DNA of 64,000 nt from Henckelia pumila (taxonomy: Eukaryota; Streptophyta; Magnoliopsida; Lamiales; Gesneriaceae), in NCBI RefSeq assembly GCF_033568475.1, contig NC_133123.1, positions 136,980,242-137,044,241 of the forward strand, in the 5' to 3' direction. The notes under the pieces are model-generated. The model had not been told where the DNA came from, did not search any database, and saw only the letters and a program-made list of their open reading frames with translations. Shown here in pieces: positions 12,254 through 23,389 of this stretch. Made by a program: the position numbers and the translations under genes. Numbering within the stretch: position 1 is the stretch's first letter; each line of letters opens with the position of its first letter.

Positions 12254-12390
12254 AGGGGTGTCCAAGTTGGTAGTGTAGGTGAACGTCTCTTGACCAGAGG
12301 TCAGAAATTCAATTCCCCTGCCAACACCTTCTTTGACTAGCCTGTCACATAGGGCTTGCCTAGTGTGATTTATTTAGATAACGGATTTTG
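12254..12390 (+). mobile_element. tRNA-derived SINE (Au-like)
   Basis: It starts GGGGTGTCCAAGTTGGTAG (A-box-like), has AATTCAATTCCCC (degenerate B box) about 40 bp later, then a body containing GGGCTTGCCTAGTGTG, a block reminiscent of the plant Au SINE family. No intact tRNA cloverleaf or anticodon arm can be drawn. The 3' end is uncertain. Confidence 0.5.
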
Positions 12391-12778
12391 CAGGTTATTA
12401 TGTTATTCCATGGATTTATCCAATACGCACCAAAAAATAACGACCGCATGTTCTCGTGGTTATAAAAATAAAAATAAAAATAAAGCTAGTATGTGTATTG
12501 TGTATGAGTACCGAGTACGTTCGTAGAAGGTGGTGATGATAAAATGGAAGGGACAAATAATGAGGGTGGCGGGGCATATGGTTGGTGGCCGCTATGGCCG
12601 AGGTTAGGTACTGCACCAACTTCACCCTTTTTTCTAAAAGGGTCCACATAACTGATGTATATAATTATTGATGATTAAATTTATTATTTTTCACTAAAAT
12701 CGATATTTTTTATTATTTTACTACATCTGGGCCATTTAATTTCAAGACTTTACATTTACGTAAAGCGTGAGATCTTTT

Positions 12779-12880
12779 TTAATCGCTGAGTTTCTATTTT
12801 ATTTTATTTGTAATTTAAACATTTTGCGATTTAATCGCTGAGTTTATATTTTATTTTATTTGTAATTTAATTTTGCGAAA
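12779..12880. repeat. 52-bp tandem duplication
   Basis: The block beginning TTAATCGCTGAGTTT and running through a TATTTTATTTTATTTG stretch occurs twice head-to-tail (12779-12830 and 12831-12880) with few differences. Confidence 0.7.
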
Positions 12881-12992
12881 TGAAGCAAAGCCATATATAT
12901 CCAACATAGTTTCAATTGAGTATTTTTTATATTTCCTGATAATAATTAACTTGGGAATGCATTCTTATTAGTTATTACTATATTTCTTTAAT

Positions 12993-13165
12993 GACAAAAA
13001 CTTCTATTAGACGGATTCAAGGGTTATTTTTTTTTAAACAAGTCTTTTATATGGTTTATCCATGAAAAAATATTACATTTTTTGCCAAAAACATTACTTA
13101 TTATTATAAATATGGTTAGGGTTGATCCGTCTCACGAATGAGACCGTCTCACAGAAGTGTTACTC
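12993..13165 (+). mobile_element. 173-bp MITE, GAGACGGTCTC family, copy 1
   Basis: It begins GACAAAAACTTCTATTAGAC and ends with GAGACCGTCTCACAGAAG and then TTACTC. It is collinear with, and exactly the same length as, the unit at 13728. Flanks are TTCTTTAAT on the left and TTCTTTTAAT on the right, a 9-bp duplication with one extra T. This suggests a Mutator-type MITE. Confidence 0.7.
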
Positions 13166-13727
13166 TTCTTTTAATATGGTGAAGGGTGAACTTTGGGTTG
13201 GAATTTGATATGGGCTTAAAAGGTTGCCTTTGCAATCCCGATACAAAAGGGCTTCCTTCCACTGGCCCAATTCAGTAGACCAATAGCCCACTACTGTATC
13301 ATCTCGTACAATTCGAATGCCTAGATTGAGCAAAAGTTTCAAAACTCAATTGGCCCCGTTAGTATTGAATTTAAAAATAAAAATAAAGATGGAGCCTTTT
13401 TTTTTTTTTTTTTTTTTTAATTTTTGACGAGAAATAAAGATAAAACTTTTTTATCAATGAATATCAATTAAAAAAACATCTATTTTGGGTCATTCACAAC
13501 TGGCAGATTATTTATCCAGAATAATTTAACTAAAGTATTTTTTAATGGATTATCACAAGTACCTCAAGCTTATATATAGTACATATAATTAGTGGTTTTT
13601 TGTGTTGCATGTTTACACGATTTAAATAATTTATTTGAAAATGATAATTTTTGTTTATTTTTAAATTAATGATTTTTTTTCATATTTTTTATTTGTAATA
13701 ATGTATTATAAAATATAAATAAAGATA

Positions 13728-13900
13728 GACAAAAACTCCTATAAGACGGTCTCATGGGTCATTTTTGTGAGACAGGTCTGTTATTTGAATAACTCATGAA
13801 AAAATATTACTTTTTATGCCAAAAATATTACTTTTTTATTGCAAATATGGGTAGGGTTGACCCGTCTCATTTGTGAGACCGTCTCACAGAAGACCTACTC
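13728..13900 (+). mobile_element. 173-bp MITE, GAGACGGTCTC family, copy 2
   Basis: It begins GACAAAAACTCCTATAAGAC and ends GACCTACTC, with AAGACGGTCTCA and TGAGACCGTCT inverted near the ends. A perfect 9-bp duplication ATAAAGATA flanks it (13719-13727 and 13901-13909). Nine-bp duplications are typical of the Mutator superfamily. Noncoding. Confidence 0.8.
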
Positions 13901-13904
13901 ATAA

Positions 13905-14395
13905 AGATATATTTTTTTTTTTGAAACCAGATAAATATATGATTGAATATAAAAATAAAACTATTTTAAGATAATAACAGTGAAATTACTTATAAACAAC
14001 AATAAAAAACAAGGACCCAAAAAAAATCAATATAACTTCATTATGAGCTATAAAACACTATCATTATTCTGATTGGATTTTGTAGGTGTAAATCAAATGA
14101 ATTATTAGAGATAATAAAAGAAGAAAAAACCAAAGATTTTCCCTTTGCAACAAAAACAAATTCAAATAAATAATCCATTTCTTCTTCAAACCCTAAAACC
14201 CCGCCACCTCTGCTCTCCTTCCTCACCTCATACGTACATGGCGCGTGAAGAATATCTGAATATTTATCAACGAACACGCGCCTGAAATTCGTGATGCGCC
14301 GCCACTGATGCAGAAGCTGCTGCGCGGAACCACCACTGGTCTTCCCGTTTTATCCGTTAACGCTTAACCAATATCTTCCCCCCCAACTCTCTGTA
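13905..14395. other. dNK upstream region
   Basis: AT-rich, then C-rich close to the start codon. It presumably holds the kinase promoter and leader, but no clear TATA box or element is assigned. Confidence 0.4.
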
Positions 14396-16881
14396 ATGCT
14401 AGCTTCTTCTCATAATATTGCCAAGAAGATGTCTTTTTCGACCGCTACTCTTCGCCACCTTCACCCTTTCCACAACTCTGCAAGTACCCTGTCACAGGGA
14501 ACTCGGTTTACAAGCATTTCTCCTTCCAGCTACCGCCTCTGCAGTTGCTCGGTTGAGAATGGTGGCAATGCGGTGCCGTTTAGGGCTTGGGTTGTAATGA
14601 AGGAGGCTTGCTGTAGAAATATAGGCAGCCCATCTCACAGGGCTGCCTGGTTTGCCACCATTGCCTGCAATTTAGATAAGGGTAGTCACGAATTAGCTGT
14701 GGCGGCGGAAAGTGACGGAGAAGATGAGACTGAAATTGCCAAGGCAAGTGTGCAGAGGAGGCGTGGTGGAGGTGGCGTCGGGGTGGCGGGGGGCCCCGAT
14801 TTGCTGGCAATACCTGGAGTGGGACCGAGGAATTTGAGGAAGCTGGTGGATAAGGGGTTTGAAGGTGTAACTCAGCTCAAACAACTATACAAAGACAAGG
14901 TAAATTTACTGTAGTCTAATAGTTGTGCTTGTTGGCAGAATCTTGAGTAGCGTTGAATTTTTAGTGCTTTTTTTTTTTTTAAGTTGGATTGTTCTTGTGG
15001 ACTTGGACTAGTGTCGGATGCGAAATAAGAAAGAGGGAGGTTAAAATGGGGTTTTTGTTCAATGACCATATGCAACTGAGGTGTGATTATATCTTTGTGG
15101 CCTGACGTTGATCTGATCTCCTTATGTTATGGTTAGCAATAGTCAACTGGAAAAAAGTATTTCTTTATGACTCGTGGTTTAATTCATATTATCCTGTCCC
15201 ATCAAGGCTGTGACTTTAGTTGACAAAATATGTAGCTGGTAGTGGAAAATTGCCCTTGGAAATGGCTTAAACAATTGTCAGATTTAGTGAGTTAAAAGAA
15301 TTAGACAGCATGCTCAGCTTAAGCACTTAGCTTGATCCTCCTGTGACAATTATATGTTTTTTCTGTAGTTCTATGGAAAATCAAGTCAGAAAATGGTTGA
15401 ATATTTGCAAAGTTCAGTTGGGATTATACACAAAAACCATGCCGAGAGTATAACCACCTTCATCAAGGAGAGTGTGGATGCGGAGCTGAACAAGGATGGA
15501 TTGAAACCTGCCCAGGAAAAGCGAATCACTCTATGTGTTGAAGGAAATATCAGTGTTGGGAAAACCACGTTCTTGAGGAGAATAGCTAATGAAACTCTTG
15601 AGCTTAGAGATCTTGTGGAGATTGTTCCCGAACCAGTTGACAAGTGGCAGAATGTTGGTCCAGATCAGTTTAATATTTTAGATGCATTTTATGCTGAGCC
15701 GGAAAGATATGCTTATACCTTTCAGAACTATGTGTTTGTTACTAGAGTTATGCAGGAGAAAGAGTCATCTGGCGGTATTAAGCCTCTCAGGCTGATGGAA
15801 AGGAGTGTTTTCAGTGATAGGATGGTAAATATTTTTGTTGCTTGCTTACCATATCCAGTGATACACCATTTCTTATCAAAAAGTTTAATATTTAATGCTC
15901 TATATTTGTCTATATTTCTGCATAGGTCTTCGTGAGAGCTGTGCATGAAGCGAAATGGATGAATGAGATGGAGATTAGCATATATGACTCATGGTTTGAT
16001 CCTGTTGTTTCAAGTTTGCCTGGTCTTATTCCTGATGGTTTTATCTACTTGAGAGCAAGCCCGGATACTTGCCACAAACGAATGATGTTGCGTAAGAGAG
16101 CAGAGGAAGGTGGAGTCTCTCTGGATTATCTGCGTGACTTGCATGAAAAACATGAAAGCTGGCTTTTCCCATTCCAAAGTGGGCATCATGGAGTTTTGTC
16201 TGTCAGTAAGCTACCTACCAACAGCGATTGGCTTCTACATCCCAAAATACAAGATCGCGTGTTTTATCTCGATGGTAATCACATGCACTCAAGCATCCAA
16301 AAGGTATAACTTAGAAACTTGCATCCCAACTGTTTTGAGGAGTTTGATTTTTTTCAAAATAGGTACTTACCTTTTTTGGTGATGCGTAGGTTCCTGCTTT
16401 GGTTCTTGACTGTGAACCAGACATTGATTTTAGCAGAGACATTGAAGCTAAGCGGGAGTATGTGACCTCTCCCTGAATTCATATTTGTGGTTTTGTGAAC
16501 TTTTTTTCTTGCTGGACGTAGACCCATCGAAACTATTTGAATTCTGATGAAGTAGTCTTGAACTTGGTGCTCTAATTTTGTCATTCACAGATTTTAAGCC
16601 TTTGCTCTTGAACTGTCATTATTATTTCCCAACAACGATTTTTATGATATCCTTATCCTTGAAGGTACGCTAGCCAAGTTGCCGAATTCTTTGAGTATGT
16701 GAAGAAAATGAAAGAAGCTTCATCTTCAAAGGTTGGAAAAGAAGATTCGGCAAAGAGCAATCAACCTCAGGTGCTACTACCTTGTAACGGAAAGCTTTGG
16801 ATGCCTGGTACACCACCTTTCCCAAATTCACCTCTAGAGTCATTGCAATTTAGCCGTGCCATGTCATGTATGCCCCAGTAG
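14396..16881 (+). CDS. dNK: Plant deoxyribonucleoside kinase (dNK/TK2-like), organelle-targeted form likely
   Basis: Five exons: join(14396..14899,15369..15824,15926..16303,16390..16457,16665..16881), 540 aa; all introns are GT-AG and phases agree. The enzyme phosphorylates deoxynucleosides with ATP (nucleotide salvage). The N-terminal 110 residues are Ser/Arg-rich and low in acid, like a plastid or mitochondrial transit peptide. A helix-hairpin-helix-like stretch with IPGVGPRNL is at 136-168. The P-loop GNISVGKT is at 227-234. The substrate-site ERS motif is near 312-314, followed by VFVRA across the exon 2/3 junction, and a lid-like RKRAEEGG lies further on. A C-terminal extension of about 60 residues contains LWMPGTPPFP. 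Size and order match the single plant dNK family (Arabidopsis about 580 aa). An internal start 33 nt downstream (MSFST) could give a slightly shorter product. Catalytic family certain; targeting inferred. Confidence 0.93.
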
Positions 16882-18410
16882 CTCAATGTCATCCCTCCAT
16901 GTTTATGTGTTCAAAGTACGTGTTTTGGTTCGATTCCTGTAAAAAGGTGTTTTCCCGCGAACCACGTCTTTTAGAATTGTGGAGAATTGTAACATAGGGA
17001 TACGAATTTGCTCTCTAGCATCTTCTTAGTAGATCTATTTCTTTGCATTCCAGCTATATGATTATATGTAAATGGATGATCTGTGGATATTGAATTCATA
17101 TACCACAATTACAAGTGGAGTAGTGGCAGTTCAGAGCCGAGTTTGGGCAAGAAAATTTTGTTGAGTTCAAGCTTGACTGGCTTTTTTCCAAGAAAATCGA
17201 GGCCAAATGGTAAATTAATTAATACTTTTTTAAAATAAAAACACAAACAGATGATAAATTGTTTGATCTGTGGACAAATGATTCAAGGGTCCAAAAACTA
17301 TGTACATATATATTCACCAAAATTTCATAATTACAAAGTTAGTACAACACGCACGAATATCATTCTTTGTTAGATGGACTACACGATGACTTTACTTTAC
17401 TTTTGGAGATATACCTACAAGATGCTCCAGCTTTCGTGTTTATTATTCCATGAGCCATGATGATATTCTTTGGGTGGTCACATCCAACATTATCAAAAGT
17501 ACACTTTTTTGTATTTGATTCCAGTGGGTAGATATCTTGATATAGTAAATCAATATTTTTGATATTAAAAATTAATAATTTTTTCATTGATCAGTTGATT
17601 TAGAAATATGTTTCACAAAATTAACTCATGAGACATATCTGTTTAAAAAATAAAAAATATATAAAGAACAAATGACTTTTCATTAGTTTTTATGTCAACA
17701 TCACAACGAGTGTTTTAAAAAAAAGTAAATAAGATGAACACAGAGATGAACATTGTATGAACTAAGCGAATATATACCAATGTCCATGATATCGTTAATT
17801 GATAGTTATTTAGGGGCGTGTGTGATAATTATATTTTATATCTATTATTTCGTTTGTCTAAGAACGTTGAGGCTGATTAAAAGTGTTGGCCACTGGTCAA
17901 AAGTATGGGATCCAAAGACATTTCAGGGTTTTTTTCCTCATGAAGAGTTAAAGCGACCGGTAAAAGATCTAGCACGCTTTACTAAATGTGGAAACATGAA
18001 ACACAAAATAAAAAAAGAAACAAAAAAAGTTGATTATGTCATAGATTATACAATCCCAATAAACTATGGCCTAATTTTAAATTATTATTTGGCCTCAAAT
18101 GTTTCATGTTTGCAGATTTCCAGGCAGAATTGTAGCTTGAATCATAATATAATATATATATCCAAATGATCATAAGTACGTACTCTAATAAAAATGATGT
18201 GAAAAAATAAATATAAATTACATTATCTAAGAAAATTGGTTATTTGATTCCACCTAGCTAGCTAGCTACATGAGCAAGCTGAATACTAGACTCCTCAAGT
18301 TCAAACGCTGGACTGCTCAAATTATATCCTCTTTTATTAAGATGCTTCGAATTTGAATACTAGAGTAAACTAGGCAACTAAGTCCAAAGTCCAATTATGT
18401 CTCTGAAAAT

Positions 18411-18690
18411 ATACCGTAAGTTTTGAACTTTATACCGTATTAAAATTTTTGGTATCGGTATGGGATTTGCAAAATTTTGGTATCGAAATTAAATATATTT
18501 TAATTATATATAAGGAGTTTAAAATATATTTTAATATTTTTTATATAATGTTGGTATAGACGGTATTATATCGATATTGTACCGAACTTCAGTATACCGA
18601 AATATCGATACGGTATCGATATTTATTTTTTCGATACGGTACGCAGTATTATTCGATAAAATCGGTATATCGTACCGAACGAGCCCTCGA
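18411..18690. repeat. GGTAT/ACCGAA-rich dispersed repeat
   Basis: Many inverted and direct copies of GGTAT(C/A), TACCGAA and CGATACGGTA in an otherwise AT-rich block. This style of sequence is common in plant nonautonomous hAT elements. No firm termini or TSD were found here. Confidence 0.4.
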
Positions 18691-18839
18691 AATTGCAATG
18701 AGACTAACATAGAGAAACAGAAAAGACAATTTTCTATAAAACTATAATCGAAAACTAAGCGAGTGTTAATTCCCCTCAAATATATATTCTGAAATTTCAT
18801 TACATGTGGTGGTGGTTAAAAGCAGGTTTGATTTTTTTA

Positions 18840-18990
18840 TTATCATAATTACTAATTAGGAGGTGAAGACTCGAACTCGAGTTTTCCCTATTTTTTAAAT
18901 TTTTTTTTTTTTTACTAAAGGGTGGGGTTCGAGTTTTCACTTATTGATAGACATGTAAAATCAATTAAGCTACGAGTCCGATCTCAAGCT
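18840..18990 (-). mobile_element. SINE-like unit with inverted B-box sequences
   Basis: Read on the minus strand it has GGACTCGTAGCTTAATTG (A-box-like), then CTCGAACCCC, a run of A, and CTCGAGTTCGAGTCTTCACC. The TTCGAG motif appears in both orientations around a T-rich core, suggesting a rearranged tRNA-like element. Boundaries uncertain. Confidence 0.35.
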
Positions 18991-19399
18991 GGTTTGATTT
19001 ATGAATGATCAATAATTTTGTGATAAAAAGAAAAGTGAAAGCAGCAAAATTAAGATAAGTCCAGAAAAAGTCAAAGCCATGGAAACCCTAATCCATCCTC
19101 CAATCAATGAATAGAATGACGTGTGCAGTTATCAGTATTTTACAGTATAAACCTCCCACAAATACATTTCTATTTTTGACCCAACATTCCCATATTGTTC
19201 ATCCCCAAAATTTTGCGTTCAAACCCAAAAAAGAAACACACGGTGAAGTTTTGACAACGCAACAAACACTGGAAAACTTTTTTTATAAAAAGAAGAAGAT
19301 TAATCATCCATCAAGAAACTACCAATGACACTTGAACTAATAATCAATTAATTAATTAACCAAGAAAATGCAAAAACTATGGGAAGAGGATGGATGAAA

Positions 19400-20533
19400 T
19401 TATTGAGAATCTTTGGGGTTTTCATCACCACTGTCGCTATTTTGGGGTTGATTTTGTTCCAAATTCATGCCCAAACCAATTCTACTGTTATTGCTATCGC
19501 TAAATGAGGCCAGAATTCCCATATTTGTCTCCGTCACACCTAAACCCAGCTGCTGAACGGCAGGCGGCGGCGGCAGTACCATCGAACCGATCTGAACTTG
19601 ATTGAACCGGCTGGCGCCGGAAAACTCGAAACCACCTATTCTCTGCATGGAAGACGCCTTGTACTGCCATTCCGGCTGGCCCACCGGTGCTGTGGACCCG
19701 CCTCCGGTCATCGGGAGCATCCAAAAAGCACTTCCCACGTTGCCCACTGCCGCCGGAGCCACGGCCCACATGGCGGGACCGGAGATGTAATTCGATGCGT
19801 GAGTCAGACCGGGTTTCGGGTCTGATACCGGTTCTTGGTCTTGATGAAAACCTGTTCTTCCCGGTTTAGGTGACGCTGCGCAGCTGCCGTCTTCTCTGAA
19901 CCGTTTCTTGATGAAATTCTCTTCTGGGTCTAGACCGAAATTACTGTTTGAGGTGAGCTGGGGGTGGAAACCCAGCATGCCCGGTGCTCCGCCGAGGAAG
20001 AGCGGCGCAGATTTCGACGGTGGAGCCGAAATGGTGGTGCCGCTGCTGCGTAACGAGACGTTGAGAGTCGAAAAGTTAGCCGGGATAGTTCCGGTGCCCG
20101 TGGCAGCTATAATCGCGGGTTCAGCTTGATGTAGCAGCCACTCTATGGTTTCACCATCAGACTTGTGACCCAATTCCTTGGTGAGCTGAAAAACACGAGC
20201 TGCGCATAGAGCCGGCATGCGTATGCGCCGCCCTCGGCCATCGACCTTGGTGTGGCGGTCTTTAGATGGTGGCTTCCTGACGGCTTTCCCAGCCGCAGGA
20301 TCACCGTTATCGGCGTCGTTTTGGGTTGTGGTAGAAAGGGGATTTGTGGTGGGTGTGGAAACAGAGGGGACTAAGCTTCTTGATTGGTGCATGGAGATGG
20401 AGCCCATATGGAAGGGGGCATGAGATTGGGGTGGATCGGGTTGACTTTGGTGGTGAGACTGAGAGATGAGTTGCAGGGAGGAAAGTGATCCGTGGTGGTC
20501 TGAGTTGCCTTGGTTTTTGGTATGGGACTCCAT
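19400..20533 (-). CDS. Class I (PCF-type) TCP transcription factor
   Basis: A single intronless frame of 377 aa starts at ATG 20531-20533. The TCP basic helix-loop-helix domain spans about residues 90-145: [20 protein letters not shown] basic region (lacking the class II insertion), then [20 protein letters not shown] and [10 protein letters not shown]. It is followed by [20 protein letters not shown], typical of class I members of the TCP8/14/15/22/23 type. The N-terminus is Ser/Gln/His-rich; the C-terminus has FWMLPM and Gly/Pro-rich low-complexity sequence. The protein should act in the nucleus on GGNCCCAC-type sites controlling growth and cell cycle genes. Class I members lack the miR319 site of CIN-type TCPs and none was noted. 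Exact orthologue undecided. Confidence 0.95.
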   Translation of the reverse strand: MESHTKNQGNSDHHGSLSSLQLISQSHHQSQPDPPQSHAPFHMGSISMHQSRSLVPSVSTPTTNPLSTTTQNDADNGDPAAGKAVRKPPSKDRHTKVDGRGRRIRMPALCAARVFQLTKELGHKSDGETIEWLLHQAEPAIIAATGTGTIPANFSTLNVSLRSSGTTISAPPSKSAPLFLGGAPGMLGFHPQLTSNSNFGLDPEENFIKKRFREDGSCAASPKPGRTGFHQDQEPVSDPKPGLTHASNYISGPAMWAVAPAAVGNVGSAFWMLPMTGGGSTAPVGQPEWQYKASSMQRIGGFEFSGASRFNQVQIGSMVLPPPPAVQQLGLGVTETNMGILASFSDSNNSRIGLGMNLEQNQPQNSDSGDENPKDSQ

Positions 20534-20795
20534 ATGTATCTCTTGGGAATTGGGGGAAAACTTGGTTTGGAGTCAAAATTTCAAGAAATTAGTTTCTTGG
20601 ATCTCCAAAACATGGTGTATAATCAATCCATCTATCTATCAAATTTGGAACAGAGAATTTATGAGAGATTAGAAAGATAGGGGGTGGTGTAAATCAACTT
20701 TGTTTGGGGAATCAGTCGACTGAGCAACAAGTGGAAGTGAGTATTAATGGTGTCTTTTTTCACTGAATGTGTTGTGGTTGACTGCTGTCTTTTGG

Positions 20796-20836
20796 GAGAG
20801 AGAGAGAGAGAGAGAGTAGGTGTGTGTGTGTGTGGG
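20796..20836 (-). repeat. CT/GA and TG microsatellites upstream of TCP
   Basis: Eleven GA units (20796-20817, CT on the gene strand) and then a TG run (20820-20834) lie about 265-300 bp before the TCP start, in the likely leader or core promoter. CT-rich leaders are common in plant regulatory genes. Confidence 0.7.
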
Positions 20837-21184
20837 CGTGAGGAAAAAAGCTAGAATCAGTGTGTTAGCTGGTTGGTGGGGTCCAAGTGGTGGGGACCTG
20901 CCAAAAAGATTTTTATAGAATTTATGGACTCCAATCAAGTTTTTTTTTAAAATAAAAAATACTGTTGGACGGATCATGATTCGATGAAATTTAATTCCGT
21001 ATTCATTTGCTGTTTACCATCTTAGTATTAAAACTTCAAACTTTATATATAGGTACATCTGTATGTATATATATACACACACTGGTCTCTTTGACGTATA
21101 CTTTCACAATTGAAATATTTATTTAAACATGATGATTATCGAAATTTTCATGTCAATAGTTTCGTGCTTTTCATGTGATCAAGT

Positions 21185-21335
21185 ATGAAACTGGGATATC
21201 TATCATGAGACGAGTCGACTCGATCCACATATAGAGTGAAAAATCATATTTTTGATATAAAAACAATAATTTTTCATGATTTCGGTCGAGAAAGAGATTT
21301 CTCTTACAAGAATTTTTGTGATGAAATTGGCCCAA
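21185..21335 (-). mobile_element. Diverged GAGACGGTCTC-family MITE
   Basis: Read on the minus strand it carries CATGAAAAATTATTGTTTTT, CAAAAATATGATTTTT and GTCGACTCGTCTCATGA in the same order as the 173-bp MITEs at 12993 and 13728, but with many changes. Ends approximate. Confidence 0.4.
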
Positions 21336-21967
21336 GATTAAATTTCTCAAGATATTTTTCTAACTGTGATCAAGTTTTTGTATGATTTAAAAAAATTTAT
21401 GACGTATTGTTTATCACAAACTATAAATTTTGATGGGAATAACACGTGTTAGATTAGATGGTTTCAATGCTTTTGTTTTTAATAGAATTGGAGTTTAGCT
21501 CCTTGATTTACATATATGGTCAAAACTAGTTGATTTTTCGTATGCGATTATAGCTTATTTCAAGAAAAGCCAAGAATTGGGGCCGACATGCAACTTACTC
21601 AAAATTCATGGACTACAAAGCACCTACATGTTTTAGTAGTTTGCATGTAATTTAGTACAACCCTAGAATTATATATATTGCATCATATGAATATAAATTT
21701 TGTAATCTCTCCACTACTTCATATTCACACTAACTACAAAGTATCTTAGCTACAACTTTATGTAAAACAAATTTTGCACTTAATATTGACAATTTGCTTC
21801 TATATAGAAATCTGATATATATATATACATATATTGTAAGTCTACAAGTGTCGATACATATCGTGAGAAATTCTTAGTATAAAAGGAAAGAACAAGAGAG
21901 TTTAGCTCCGCTGGCCTCCTTCAACTATTACATTAATGATGCTTGTCAGATTCAGACACAATCAAAT

Positions 21968-22120
21968 GGGTGAGACTATGCTCCACCAGGTGTGCTACAC
22001 CTGGTGAAGCTAAGCCCTTGGATCAAGGGAGGGCCCACATGATAACATGTGGGTCCCACATATTTTTATGTGGACCCTATTGATCCAAGGGCTATGCTGC
22101 ACCTGGAGAAGACTCACCCC
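21968..22120. mobile_element. Foldback MITE, probable member of the variable-hairpin family (copy A)
   Basis: The ends are inverted: GGGTGAG at the left and CTCACCC at the right. Inside, CCCTTGGATCAA pairs with TTGATCCAAGGG and CCACAT blocks pair toward the centre. Local hairpins are nested in the arms, such as CACCAGG/CCTGGTG around TGTGCTACA. The architecture is the same as the elements at 46221, 46457 and 47210. The target duplication is ambiguous (CAAAT at both ends, or TATTACAT further out). Confidence 0.55.
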
Positions 22121-23389
22121 AAATATTATTACATCAACAGTATGATATATGAATTCTGAGTCGAGTATTGTTTCTTTATGGTAAAAAAAATGTTAATCTT
22201 TTGAAAACTAACATGAAGTGCAGGGGCTGAATAATATAGTCAACTATTTTCTTAGGTATTTAGAAGCTGAATAATATTCAATTTTCGGCATAAAAATTAA
22301 AATGTTCAATAGAAAAAAAGAAAGATTGTTTTTTTAAAAATAAATAAATAAAACCATGGCGAAAAATGACCCACCAAGCCAATTGAATGTCACTCCAACA
22401 CGCATTGAGTGCACACACATGTCAAAAAGGCATCAAGTACGTACAAAGCTTTTTCCTTCAATAATTTCGAGTAATAACCAATCAAAACTGTCCCCACCTT
22501 CATTTTTTTCTAATAAAAAAAATAATTATATATTTCATGATGCAAAAGTGTTGCGGTATTTAATGCAGTCAAAATAGAAGAAGGGGAGATTAAATACACC
22601 CAATCCGAACCCTTTAGGCAGTGCATGCAGCGCATCAGAATAGTACACGAGTGAAAGCAGGGACCATTTAGAGAAAGTGAAATGGATCCAAGACACAGAA
22701 ACAGATGAAGATTTTGCATATCAAGATTACATTTTTTTACATATGTTTTCATCTTTTTTTTTTAATTCTTTCACATACCTAATGTACCATGTAATTGATG
22801 AATATCCAATGGAAATGATCCATTAACAAGTATGTTAAAGTACATAACACGGTTGTTTTTATTTTATTTTATTTTTTTACATGCAAATGCATGAACAAGT
22901 GATTACTAGTTTCTGTAACAACTTCAAATGGAAGTTAAAAATATGCAGATTTCAAAAGGACAGATTGCTTTTCCTCCAGTATCCAACCACCATCTGACAC
23001 CAAAATTTAATGAAAATTTTGCTCGCAGATGCATACCATTCTCAGATCATTAAAGATTCTCATCAACTAGTTCTTTTTTTGATAGCTCATGGCATGTTCA
23101 TAGATAATTTCTAGTCCAAATTTTAGATATCGGATTCGGAGTTTGTATAGAAACTGAAAATACATTCAAAAAACGAAGCAGAAATGATCAAACGTCCTTT
23201 TTCCTTTTGGAATATTAAGAGACTTCGTGTAGCAAGAAATTATATAGTACACAAACACAAACTATATCACACCTACAATAAGAGATACTGCCAGAAGAAT
23301 CGTTCTCTGATGAAGAAACAAAACAGGGACTCACTTTTTTGTTGTTCTTTACCATTACTTTGTTCGATGCAATGATTCTTCACGAGTTC

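Larger units (their letters stand above)
16882..19399. other. Intergenic between dNK and TCP
   Basis: No gene supported. It holds the dNK 3' UTR, AT-rich DNA, a GGTATACCG-type repeat (18411-18690) and a SINE-like unit (18840-18990). The 138-codon frame at 17753-18169 has no domain and an AT-rich, non-gene composition. Confidence 0.55.
20850..23380. other. Intergenic between TCP and invertase 3' end
   Basis: No gene seen. It includes the TCP promoter, a diverged MITE near 21185, the foldback element at 21968 and the invertase 3' UTR near 23100-23389. The 73-80 codon frames at 22356-22752 lack any domain. Confidence 0.55.

Noticed and set aside
12254-12390. Functional tRNA gene
   Set aside because: A and B boxes are degenerate and no acceptor stem or anticodon arm can be drawn; better as a SINE.
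17753-18169. 138-codon plus-strand frame
   Set aside because: Lys/Ile/Tyr-rich as expected of AT-rich random sequence; no recognisable motif.
19500-20129. Several frames opposite or overlapping the TCP gene
   Set aside because: Shadows of the GC-rich TCP coding sequence in other frames.
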